A stretch of 64,000 bases of DNA from Aplectana chamaeleonis (Eukaryota > Nematoda > Chromadorea > Rhabditida > Cosmocercidae): NCBI GenBank assembly GCA_029168955.1, contig JAPDOI010000437.1, positions 1-64,000 of the forward strand. The letters are read 5' to 3'. Every line of letters begins with the position of its first letter. The stretch's first letter is position 1. The notes below the pieces were generated by a model, which was not told where the DNA came from, did no database searches, and saw nothing but the letters and a program-made list of their open reading frames with translations. Below are positions 51,701-64,000 of the stretch, piece after piece. The translations under genes and the position numbers were made by a program.

Positions 51701-53575
51701 CCCCTACTGGGGTCCTGCACAGGTCCCATGATGTCCTGCACACTCCTACTAAGGTCCTGCACACTCCTACTGAGGTCCTGCACACATTCTACGACGTCCT
51801 GCACACCCCTACTGGGGTCATGCACAGGTCCCATGATGTCCTGCACACTCCTACTGAGGCCCTGCACACATTCCATGATGTCCTGCACACCCCTACTGGG
51901 GTCCTGCACACGTCCCATGATGTCCTGCACACTCCTACTGAGGTCCTGCACACATTCCATGACGTCCTGCACATCCCACTGATGTCCTGCACACGCCTAC
52001 TGATGTCCTGCACACTCCTACTGATGTCCTGCACACATTCCATGACGTCCTGCACATCCCTACTGGGGTTGTGCACAGGTCCCATGATGTCCTGCACACT
52101 CCTACAAAGGTCCTGCACACGTTCTATGACGTCCTGCACACTCCTACTGAGGTCCTGCACATATTATACGATGTCCTGCACACCCCTACTAAGGTCCTGC
52201 ACACGTTCCATGATGTCCTGCACACTCCTACTGAGGTCCTGCACACACCCCTACTGGGGTCCTGCACAGGTCCCATGATGTCCTGCACACTCCTACTAAG
52301 GTCCTGCACACTCCTACTGAGGTCCTGCACACATTCTACGACGTCCTGCACACCCCTACTGGGGTCCTGCACAGGTCCCATGATGTCCTGCACACTCCTA
52401 CTCAGGTCCTGCACCACCCGTACTGGGGTCCTGCACAGGTCCCATGATGTCCTGCACACTCCTACTGGGTTCTTGCACACATTCTACGACGTCCTGCACA
52501 CCCCTACTGAGATCCTGCACAAGTTCCATAATGTCCTGCACACTCCTACTGAGGTCTTGCACCACCCCTACCGGGGTCCTGCACAGGTCCCATGATGTCC
52601 TGCACACTCCTACTGAGGTCCTGCACACATTCTACGACGTCCTGCACACCCCTACTGGGGTCCTGCACAGGTCCCATGATGTCCTGCACACTCCTACTAA
52701 GGTCCTGCACACTCCTACTGAGGTCCTGCACACATTCTACGACGTCCTGCACACCCCTACTGGGGTCCTGCACAGGTCCCATGATGTCCTGCACACTCCT
52801 ACTAAGATCCTGCACACGTTCCATGATGTCCTGCACACCCCTACTAAGGTCCCGCACACATTCTTCGACGTCCTGCAAACCCCTACTGGGGTCCTGCACA
52901 GGTTCCATGATGTCCTGCACACTCCTACTAAGGTCCTGCACACTCCTACTGAGGTCCTGCACACATTCTACAACGTCCTGCTCACCCCTACTGGGGTCCT
53001 GCACAGGTCCCATGATGTCCTGCACACTCCTACTAAGGTCCTGCACACTTCCACTGAGGTCCTGCACACATTCTACGACGTCGTGCACACCCCTACTGGG
53101 GTACTGCACAGGTCCCATGATGTCCAGCACACTCCTACTAAGGTCCTGCACACTCCTACTGAGGTCCTGCACACATTCTACAACGTCCTGCTCACCCCTA
53201 CTGGGGTCCTGCAAGGTCCCATGATGTCCTGCCCGCTCCTACTAAGATCCCGCACACGTTCCATGATGTCCTGCGCACCCCTACTGGGGTCCTGCACAGG
53301 TCCCATAATGTCCTGCACACTCCTACTGAGGTCCTGCACACCCCTACTGGGGTCCTGCACAGGTTCCATGATGTCCTGCCCGCTCCTACTAAGATCCTGC
53401 ACACGTTCCATGATGTCCTGCGCACCCATACTGAGGTCCTGCACAGGTCCCATAATGTCCTGCACACTCCTACTGAGGTCCTGCACACCCCTACTGGGGT
53501 CCTGCACAGGTCCCATGATGTCCTGCACACTCCTACTAAGGTCCTGCACACTCCTACTGAGGTCCTGCACACATT

Positions 53576-54380
53576 CTACGACGTCCTGCACACCCCTACT
53601 GAGGTCCTGCATAGGTCCCATAATGTCCTGCACACTCCTACTGAGGTCCTGCACACCCCTACTGGGGTCCTGCACAGGTTCCATGATGTCCTGCACACTC
53701 CTACTAAGGTCCTGCACACTCCTACTGAGGTCCTACACACATTCTACGACGTCCTGCACACCCCTACTGGGGTACTGCACAGGTCCCGTGATGTCCTGCA
53801 CACTCCTACTAAGGTCCTGTACACTCCTACTGAGGTCCTGCACACTCCTACTGAGGTCCTGCACACATTCTACGACGTCCTGCACACCCCTACTGAGGTC
53901 CTGCATAGGTCCCATAATGTCCTGCACACTCCTACTGAGGTCCTGCACACCCTACTGGGGTCCTGCACAGGTTCCATGATGTCCTGCACACTCCTACTAA
54001 GGTCCTGCACACTCCTACTGAGGTCCTACACACATTCTACGACGTCCTGCACACCCCTACTGGGGTACTGCACAGGTCCCGTGATGTCCTGCACACTCCT
54101 ACTAAGGTCCTGTACACTCCTACTGAGGTCCTGCACACTCCTACTGAGGTCCTGCACACATTCTACGACGTCCTGCACACCCCTACTGAGGTCCTGCATA
54201 GGTCCCATAATGTCCTGCACACTCCTACTGAGGTCCTGCACACTCCTACTGAGGTCCTACACACATTCTACGACGTCCTGCACACCCCTACTGGGGTACT
54301 GCACAGGTCCCGTGATGTCCTGCACACTCCTACTAAGGTCCTGTACACTCCTACTGAGGTCCTGCACACATTCTACGACG
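53576..54380 (+). repeat. local tandem triplication
   Basis: A rare monomer form CCTACACACATTC occurs at 53732, 54025 and 54256, each followed by the same neighbours, including GTCCCGTGATG and CCTGTACACTCC. The first step is 293 bp (fourteen monomers minus one base, lost near 53950) and the second is 231 bp (eleven monomers). Blocks of the same composition also occur singly near 26762, 37671 and 47650. Confidence 0.75.
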
Positions 54381-57300
54381 TCCTGCACACCCCTACTGGG
54401 GTCCTGCACAGGCTCCATGATGTCCTGCCCGCTCCTACTAAGATCCTGCACACGTTCCATGATGTCCTGCGCACCCCTACTGAGGTCATGCACAGGTCCC
54501 ATGATGTCCTGCACACTCCTACTAAGGTCCTGCACACTCCTACTAAGGTCCTGCACACTCCTACTAAGGTCCTGCACACATTCTACGACGTCCTGCACAC
54601 CCCTACTGGGGTACTGCACAGGTCCCATGATGTCCTGCCCGCTCCTACTAAGATCCTGCACACATTCCATGAAGTCCTGCTCATCCTTACAGGGGTATTG
54701 CACACGTTTCATGATGTCCTGCACACTCCTACTAAGGTCCTGCACACATTCCTTGATGTCCTGCACACCCCTAGTGGGGTCCTGCCCAAGTTCCTTGATG
54801 TTCTGCACACTCCTACTGAGGTCTTGCACCACCCGTACTGGGGTCCTGCACAGGTCCCATGATGTCCTGCACACTCCTACTGAGTTCTTGCACACATTCT
54901 ACGACGTCCTGCACACCCGTACTGGGATCCTGCACAAGTTCCTTGATGTCCTGCACACTCCTACTGAGGTCTTGCACCACCCGTACTGGGGTCCTGCACA
55001 GGTCCCATGATGTCCTGCACACTCCTACTGAGTTCTTGCACACATTCTACGACGTCCTGCACACCCGTACTGGGATCCTGCACACGTTCCATGATGTCCT
55101 GCGCACCCCTACTGAGGTCCTGCACAGGTCCCATAATGTCCTGCACACTCCTACTGAGGTCCTGCACACCCCTACCGGGGTCCTGCACAGGTTCCATGAT
55201 GTCCTGCCCGCTCCTACTAAGATCCTGCACACGTTCCATGATGTCCTGCGCACCCCTAGTGAGGTCATGCACAGGTCCCATAATGTCCTGCACACTCCTA
55301 CTGAGGTCCTGCACACCCCTACTGGGGTCCTGCACAGGTCCCATGATGTCCTGCACACTCCTACTAAGGTCCTGCACACCCCTACTGAGGTCCTGCACAC
55401 ATTCTACGACGTCCTGCACACCCCTACTAGGGTCCTGCACAGGTCCCATAATGTCCTGCACACTCCTACTGAGGTCCTGCACACCCCTACTGGGGTCCTG
55501 GACAGATCCCATGATGTCCTGCACACTCCTACTAAGGTCCTGCACACATTCTACGACGTCCTGCACACCCCTACTGGGGTACTGCACAGGTCCCATGATG
55601 TCCTGCCCGCTCCTACTAAGATCCTGCACACATTCTACGACGTCCTGCACACCCCTACTGGGGTACTGCACAGGTCCCATGATGTCCTGCACACTCCTAC
55701 TAAGATCCTGCACACATTCCATGAAGTCCTGCTCATCCTTACAGGGGTATTGCACACGTTTCATGATGTCCTGCACACTCCTACTAAGGTCCTGCACACA
55801 TTCCTTGATGTCCTGCACACCCCTAGTGGGGTCCTGCCCGCTCCTACTAAGATCCTGCACACGTTTCATGATGTCCTGCGCACCCCTACTGAGGTCCTGC
55901 ACAGGTCCCATAATGTCCTGCACACCCCTACCGGGGTCCTGCACACTCCTACTAAGGTCCTGCACACTCCTACTAAGGTCCTGCACACATTCTACGACGT
56001 CCTGCACACCCCTACTGGGGTACTGCACAGGTCCCATGATGTCCTGCCCGCTCCTACTAAGATCCTGCACACATTCCATGAAGTCCTGCTCATCCTTACA
56101 GGGGTCCTGCACAGGCTCCATGATGTCCTGCCCGCTCCTACTAAGATCCTGCACACGTTCCATGATGTCCTGCGCACCCCTACTGAGGTCATGCACAGGT
56201 CCCATGATGTCCTGCACACTCCTACTAAGGTCCTGCACACTCCTACTAAGGTCCTGCACACTCCTACTAAGGTCCTGCACACATTCTACGACGTCCTGCA
56301 CACCCCTACTGGGGTACTGCACAGGTCCCATGATGTCCTGCCCGCTCCTACTAAGATCCTGCACACATTCCATGAAGTCCTGCTCATCCTTACAGGGGTA
56401 TTGCACACGTTTCATGATGTCCTGCACACTCCTACTAAGGTCCTGCACACATTCCTTGATGTCCTGCACACCCCTAGTGGGGTCCTGCCCAAGTTCCTTG
56501 ATGTTCTGCACACTCCTACTGAGGTCTTGCACCACCCGTACTGGGGTCCTGCACAGGTCCCATGATGTCCTGCACACTCCTACTGAGTTCTTGCACACAT
56601 TCTACGACGTCCTGCCCACCCCTACTGGGATCCTGCACAAGTTCCTTGATGTCCTGCACACTCCTACTGAGGTCTTGCACCACCCGTACTGGGGTCCTGC
56701 ACAGGTCCCATGATGTCCTGCACACTCCTACTGAGTTCTTGCACACATTCTACGACGTCCTGCACACCCGTACTGGGATCCTGCACACGTTCCATGATGT
56801 CCTGCGCACCCCTACTGAGGTCCTGCACAGGTCCCATAATGTCCTGCACACTCCTACTGAGGTCCTGCACACCCCTACCGGGGTCCTGCACAGGTTCCAT
56901 GATGTCCTGCCCGCTCCTACTAAGATCCTGCACACGTTCCATGATGTCCTGCGCACCCCTACTGAGGTCATGCACAGGTCCCATAATGTCCTGCACACTC
57001 CTACTGAGGTCCTGCACACCCCTACTGGGGTCCTGCACAGGTCCCATGATGTCCTGCACACTCCTACTAAGGTCCTGCACACCCCTACTGAGGTCCTGCA
57101 CACATTCTACGACGTCCTGCACACCCCTACTAGGGTCCTGCACAGGTCCCATAATGTCCTGCACACTCCTACTGAGGTCCTGCACACCCCTACTGGGGTC
57201 CTGGACAGATCCCATGATGTCCTGCACACTCCTACTAAGGTCCTGCACACATTCTACGACGTCCTGCACACCCCTACTGGGGTACTGCACAGGTCCCATG

Positions 57301-60300
57301 ATGTCCTGCCCGCTCCTACTAAGATCCTGCACACATTCTACGACGTCCTGCACACCCCTACTGGGGTACTGCACAGGTCCCATGATGTCCTGCCCGCTCC
57401 TACTAAGATCCTGCACACATTCCATGAAGTCCTGCTCATCCTTACAGGGGTATTGCACACGTTTCATGATGTCCTGCACACTCCTACTAAGGTCCTGCAC
57501 ACATTCCTTGATGTCCTGCACACCCCTAGTGGGGTCCTGCCCGCTCCTACTAAGATCCTGCACACGTTTCATGATGTCCTGCGCACCCCTACTGAGGTCC
57601 TGCACAGGTCCCATAATGTCCTGCACACCCCTACCGGGGTCCTGCACACCCCTACTGGGGTCCTGCACAGGTCCCATGATGTCCTGCACACTCCTACTAA
57701 GGTCCTGCACACTCCTACTGAGGTCCTGCACACATTCTACGACGTCCTGCACACCCCTACTAGGGTCCTGCACAAGTTCCTTGATGTTCTGCACACTCCT
57801 ACTGAGGTCCTGCACACCCCTACTGGGGTCCTGCACAGGTCCCATGATGTCCTGCACACTCCTACTAAGGCCCTGCACCCTCCTACTGAGGTCCTGCACA
57901 CATTCTTCGACGTTCATCCTTACAGGGGTATTGCACACGTTTCATGATGTCCTGCACACTCCTACTAAGGTCCTGCACACATTCCTTGATGTCCTGCACA
58001 CCCCTAGTGGGGTCCTGCCCGCTCCTACTAAGATCCTGCACACGTTTCATGATGTCCTGCGCACCCCTACTGAGGTCCTGCGCAGGTCCCATAATGTCCT
58101 GCACACCCCTACCGGGGTCCTGCACACCCTACTGGGGTCCTGCACAGGTTCCATGATGTCCTGCCCGCTCCTACTAAGATCCTGCACACGTTCCATGATG
58201 TCCTGCGCACCCCTACTGAGGTCATGCACAGGTCCCATAATGTCCTGCACACTCCTACTGAGGTCCTGCACACCCCTACTGGGGTCCTGCACAGGTCCCA
58301 TGATGTCCTGCACACTCCTACTAAGGTCCTGCACACCCCTACTGAGGTCCTGCACACATTCTACGACGTCCTGCACACCCCTACTAGGGTCCTGCACAGG
58401 TCCCATAATGTCCTGCACACTCCTACTGAGGTCCTGCACACCCCTACTGGGGTCCTGGACAGATCCCATGATGTCCTGCACACTCCTACTAAGGTCCTGC
58501 ACACTCCTACTGAAGTACTGCACACATTCTACGACGTCCTGCACACCCCTACTGGGGTACTGCACAGGTCCCATGATGTCCTGCACACTATTACTAAGGT
58601 CCTGCACACTCCTACTGAGGTCCTGCACACATTCTACGACGTCCTGCACACCTCTACTGGGGTCCTGCACAGGTTCCATGATGTCCTGCACACTCCTACT
58701 AAGGTCCTGCACACATTCTACGACGTCCTGCACACCCCTACTGGGGTGCTGCACAGGTCCCATGATGTCCTGCACACTCCTACTAAGGTCCTGCACACTC
58801 CTACTGAGGTCCTGCACACATTCTACGACGTCCTGCACACCCCTACTGGGGTCCTGCACAGGTTCCATGATGTCCTGCCCGCTCCTACTAAGATCCTGCA
58901 CACATTCTACGACGTCCTGCACACCCCTACTGGGGTACTGCACAGGTCCCATGATGTCCTGCACACTCCTACTAAGGTCCTGCACACTCCTACTGAGGTC
59001 CTGCACACATTCTACGACGTCCTGCACACCCCTACTGGGGTACTGCACAGGTCCCATGATGTCCTGCACACTCCTACTAAGGTCCTGCACACTCCTACTG
59101 AGGTCCTGCACACTCCTACTGAGGTCCTGCACACCCGTACTGGGGTCCTGCACACGTTCCATGATGTCCTGCGCACCCCTACTGAGGTCCTGCACAGGTC
59201 CCATAATGTCCTGCACACTCCTACTGAGGTCCTGCACACCCCTACCAGGGTCCTGCACAGGTTCCATGATGTCCTGCCCGCTCCTACTAAGATCCTGCAC
59301 ACGTTCCATGATGTCCTGCGCACCCCTACTGAGGTCATGCACAGGTCCCATAATGTCCTGCACACTCCTACTGAGGTCCTGCACACCCCTACCGGGGTCC
59401 TGCACAGGTTCCATGATGTCCTGCCCGCTCCTACTAAGATCCTGCACACGTTCCATGATGTCCTGCGCACCCCTACTGAGGTCATGCACAGGTCCCATAA
59501 TGTCCTGCACACTCCTACTGAGGTCCTGCACACCCCTACTGGGGTCCTGCACAGGTCCCATGATGTCCTGCACACTCCTACTAAGGTCCTGCACACTCCT
59601 ACTGAGGTCCTGCACACATTCTACGACGTCCTGCACACCCCTACTAGGGTCCTGCACAGGTCCCATAATGTCCTGCACACTCCTACTGAGGTCCTGCACA
59701 CCCCTACTGGGGTCCTGCACAGGTCCCATGATGTCCTGCACACTCCTACTAAGGTCCTGCACACATTCTACGACGTCCTGCACACCCCTACTGGGGTCCT
59801 GCACAGGTCCCATGATGTCCTGCACACTCCCACTAAGATCCTGCACACATTCTACGACGTTCTGCACACCCCTACTGGGGTCCTGCACACGTTTCATGAT
59901 GTCCCGCACACTCCTACTAGGGTCCTGCACACTCCTACTGAGGTCCTGCACACATTCTACTGAGGTCCTGCACACCCCTACTGGGGTCCTGCACGTTCCA
60001 TGATGTCCTGCGCACCCCTACTGAGGTCCTGCACAGGTCCCATAATGTCCTGCACACATTCTACTGAGGTCCTGCACACCCCTACCGGGGTCCTGCACAG
60101 GTTCCATGATGTCCTGCCCGCTCCTACTAAGATCCTGCACACGTTCCATGATGTCCTGCGCACCCCTACTGAGGTCATGCACAGGTCCCATAATGTCCTG
60201 CACACTCCTACTGAGGTCCTGCACACCCCTACTGGGGTCCTGGACAGATCCCATGATGTCCTGCACACTCCTACTAAGGTCCTGCACACCCTACTGAGGT

Positions 60301-63300
60301 CCTGCACACATTCTACGACGTCCTGCACACCCCTACTGGGGTACTGCACAGGTCCCATGATGTCCTGCCCGCTCCTACTAAGATCCTGCACACATTCTAC
60401 GACGTCCTGCACACCCCTACTGGGGTACTGCACAGGTCCCATGATGTCCTGCACACTCCTACTAAGGTCCTGCACACTCCTACTAAGGTCCTGCACACAT
60501 TCTACGACGTCCTGCACACCCCTACTGGGGTACTGCACAGGTCCCATGATGTCCTGCCCGCTCCTACTAAGATCCTGCACACATTCCATGAAGTCCTGCT
60601 CATCCTTACAGGGGTATTGCACACGTTTCATGATGTCCTGCACACTCCTACTAAGGTCCTGCACACATTCCTTGATGTCCTGCACACCCCTAGTGGGGTC
60701 CTGCCCGCTCCTACTAAGATCCTGCACACCCCTACCAGGGTCCTGCACAGGTTCCATGATGTCCTGCCCGCTCCTACTAAGATCCTGCACACGTTCCATG
60801 ATGTCCTGCGCACCCCTACTGAGGTCATGCACAGGTCCCATAATGTCCTGCACACTCCTACTGAGGTCCTGCACACCCCTACCGGGGTCCTGCACAGGTT
60901 CCATGATGTCCTGCCCGCTCCTACTAAGATCCTGCACACGTTCCATGATGTCCTGCGCACCCCTACTGAGGTCATGCACAGGTCCCATAATGTCCTGCAC
61001 ACTCCTACTGAGGTCCTGCACACCCCTACTGGGGTCCTGCACAGGTCCCATGATGTCCTGCACACTCCTACTAAGGTCCTGCACACCCCTACTGAGGTCC
61101 TGCACACATTCTACGACGTCCTGCACACCCCTACTAGGGTCCTGCACAGGTCCCATAATGTCCTGCACACTCCTACTGAGGTCCTGCACACCCCTACTGG
61201 GGTCCTGGACAGATCCCATGATGTCCTGCACACTCCTACTAAGGTCCTGCACACATTCTACGACGTCCTGCACACCCCTACTGGGGTACTGCACAGGTCC
61301 CATGATGTCCTGCCCGCTCCTACTAAGATCCTGCACACATTCTACGACGTCCTGCACACCCCTACTGGGGTACTGCACAGGTCCCATGATGTCCTGCACA
61401 CTCCTACTAAGGTCCTGCACACTCCTACTGAGGTCCTGCACACTCCTACTGAGGTCCTGCACACCCGTACTGGGGTCCTGCGCACGTTCCATGATGTCCT
61501 GCGCACCCCTACTGAGGTCCTGCACAGGTCCCATAATGTCCTGCACACTCCTACTGAGGTCCTGCACACCCCTACCGGGGTCCTGCACAGGTTCCATGAT
61601 GTCCTGCCCGCTCCTACTAAGATCCTGCACACGTTCCATGATGTCCTGCGCACCCCTACTGAGGTCATGCACAGGTCCCATAATGTCCTGCACACTCCTA
61701 CTGAGGTCCTGCACACCCCTACTGGGGTCCTGGACAGATCCCATGATGTCCTGCACACTCCTACTAAGGTCCTGCACACATTCTAGGACGTCCTGCACAC
61801 CCCTACTGGGGTACTGCACAGGTCCCATGATGTCCTGCACACTCCTACTAAGGTCCTGCACACTCCTACTAAGGTCCTGCACACATTCTACGACGTCCTG
61901 CACACCCCTACTGGGGTACTGCACAGGTCCCATGATGTCCTGCCCGCTCCTACTAAGATCCTGCACACATTCCATGAAGTCCTGCTCATCCTTACAGGGG
62001 TATTGCACACGTTTCATGATGTCCTGCACACTCCTACTAAGGTCCTGCACACATTCCTTGATGTCCTGCACACCCCTAGTGGGGTCCTGCCCGCTCCTAC
62101 TAAGATCCTGCACACGTTTCATGATGTCCTGCGCACCCCTGCTGAGGTCCTGCACAGGTCCCATAATGTCCTGCACACCCCTACCGGGGTCCTGCACAGG
62201 TTCCATGATGTCCTGCCCGCTCCTACTAAGATCCTGCACACGTTCCATGATGTCCTGCACACCCTACTGAGGTCATGCACAGGTCCCATAATGTCCTGCA
62301 CACTCCTACTGAGGTCCTGCACACCCCTACTGGGGTCCTGCACAGGTCCCATGATGTCCTGCACACTCCTACTAAGGTCCTGCACACCCCTACTGAGGTC
62401 CTGCACACATTCTACGACGTCCTGCACACCCCTACTAGGGTCCTGCACAGGTCCCATAATGTCCTGCACACTCCTACTGAGGTCCTGCACACCCCTACTG
62501 GGGTCCTGGACAGATCCCATGATGTCCTGCACACTCCTACTGAGGTCCTGCACACTCCTACTGAGGTCCTGCACACATTCTACGACGTCCTGCACACCCC
62601 TACTGGGGTACTGCACAGGTCCCATGATGTCCTGCACACTATTACTAAGGTCCTGCACACTCCTACTGAGGTCCTGCACACATTCTACGACGTCCTGCAC
62701 ACCCCTACTGGGGTCCTGCACAGGTTCCATGATGTCCTGCACACTCCTACTAAGGTCCTGCACACATTCTACGACGTCCTGCACACCCCTACTGGGGTGC
62801 TGCACAGGTCCCATGATGTCCTGCACACTCCTACTAAGGTCCTGCACACTCATACTGAGGTCCTGCACACATTCTACGACGTCCTGCACACCCCTACTGG
62901 GGTCCTGCACAGGTTCCATGATGTCCTGCCCGCTCCTACTAAGATCCTGCACACTCCTACTGAAGTACTGCACACATTCTACGACGTCCTGCACACCCCT
63001 ACTGGGGTACTGCACAGGTCCCATGATGTCCTGCACACTATTACTAAGGTCCTGCACACTCCTACTGAGGTCCTGCACACATTCTACGACGTCCTGCACA
63101 CCTCTACTGGGGTCCTGCACAGGTTCCATGATGTCCTGCACGCTCCTACTAAGGTCCTGCACACATTCTACGACGTCCTGTGCAACCCTACTGGGGTGCT
63201 GCACAGGTCCCATGATGTCCTGCACACTCCCTACCAAGGTCCTGCACACTCCTACTGAGGTCCTGCACACATTCTCCGACGTCCTGCACACCCCTACTGG

Positions 63301-64000
63301 GGTCCTGCCCAGGCTCCATCATGTCCTGCCCGCTCCTACTAAGGTCCTGCACACATTCTACGACGTCCTGCACACCCCTACTGGGGTGCTGCACAGGTCC
63401 CATGATGTCCTGCACACTCCTACTAAGGTCCTGCACACACTCCTACTGAGGTCCTGCACAGGTCATGATGTCCTACGCTCCTACTAAGGTACTGCACACC
63501 CCTACTGGGGTACTGCACAGGTCCCATGATGTCCTGCACACCCTACTAAGGTCCTGCGCACTCCTACTGAGGTCCTGCACACTCCTACTGAGGTCCTGCA
63601 CACCCCTACTGGGGTCCTGCACACGTTCCATGATGTCCTGCGCACCCCTACTGAGGTCCTGCACAGGTCCCATAATGTCCTGCACACTCCTACTGAGGTC
63701 CTGCACACCCCTACCAGGGTCCTGCACAGGTTCCATGATGTCCTGCCCGCTCCTACTAAGATCCTGCACACGTTCCATGATGTCCTGCGCACCCCTACTG
63801 AGGTCATGCACAGGTCCCATAATGTCCTGCACACTCCTACTGAGGTCCTGCACACCCCTACCGGGGTCCTGCACAGGTTCCATGATGTCCTGCCCGCTCC
63901 TACTAAGATCCTGCACACGTTCCATGATGTCCTGCGCACCCCTACTGAGGTCATGCACAGGTCCCATAATGTCCTGCACACTCCTACTGAGGTCCTGCAC

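Larger units (their letters stand above)
21467..64000 (+). repeat. uninterrupted 21-bp satellite array
   Basis: This is 42.5 kb of plus-oriented monomers with no transposon, RNA gene or credible coding gene. The common monomer tails after CCTGCAC are AGGTCCCATGATGT, ACTCCTACTAAGGT, ACTCCTACTGAGGT, ACATTCTACGACGT, ACCCCTACTGGGGT, AGGTCCCATAATGT and ACGTTCCATGATGT. Heptamer variants include CCTGCCC (before GCTCCTACTAAGAT), CCTGCGC (before ACCCCTACTGAGGT) and CCTGCTC (before ATCCTTACAGGGGT). Order is strongly patterned, with the same long strings of monomers recurring at 3.2 kb and about 10-11 kb distances. Indels that break the register are rare except at 22-bp monomers, in scattered single-base losses (for example 53950, 58131, 62269) and at the far end near 63.2-63.6 kb. 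The array continues past the window. Confidence 0.97.

Noticed and set aside
1..64000. Telomeric repeat or rDNA spacer
   Set aside because: There is no short TTAGG- or TTAGGG-like array and no rRNA sequence anywhere. The 21-bp unit is not a known telomere repeat. A centromeric or subtelomeric location cannot be judged from the sequence alone.

Overview
This window is almost entirely tandem satellite DNA from a eukaryote, very probably an animal, although the sequence does not fix the taxon. I recognise no protein-coding gene, rRNA, tRNA or CRISPR array. About 59 kb is built from a 21-bp monomer with a nearly constant heptamer CCTGCAC followed by 14 variable bases. A limited set of monomer types recurs in a fixed order. 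Examples of the 14-base tails are AGGTCCCATGATGT, ACTCCTACTAAGGT, ACTCCTACTGAGGT, ACATTCTACGACGT and ACCCCTACTGGGGT. Five such monomers make a 105-bp unit, and longer units are layered above it. Because 21 is a multiple of three and the monomer lacks stops in two frames of each strand, the array carries many very long but meaningless open frames, up to about 1,356 codons.

Layout: 1-10349 is satellite with the CCTGCAC strand on minus. At about 10349 the orientation flips abruptly, and the rest of the satellite has CCTGCAC on plus. Three copies of one non-coding DNA transposon of about 1.67-1.69 kb lie at 13141-14809, 16457-18141 and 19792-21466, all in the same direction. They are separated by about 1.65 kb of satellite. 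From 21467 to the end the satellite runs without interruption for 42.5 kb.

The transposon has TAGAG...CTCTA ends, imperfect terminal inverted repeats and an 8-bp target duplication CTGCACAG taken from the satellite monomer. This points to a non-autonomous hAT-type element. Copies of the unoccupied target site, with the same distinctive flanks, are present at 25691, 36369, 46831 and (inverted) 7606. The simplest reading is one insertion into one satellite position, followed by amplification of satellite plus element as a composite repeat of about 3.3 kb. Inside, the element has 42-bp repeats near both ends, a perfect 44-bp hairpin and three foldback modules, but no transposase.

Above the 21- and 105-bp levels there are a 148-bp tandem doublet carrying a 22-bp monomer, a 966-bp tandem duplication (21486-23417) and a repeat of roughly 9-11 kb marked by a unique monomer at 184, 9305, 23981, 34133 and 45121. 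Patches at about 1.9-5.2 kb and 9.3-11.1 kb are unusually rich in small indels. The second patch spans the orientation switch, so an assembly or consensus problem there must be considered.
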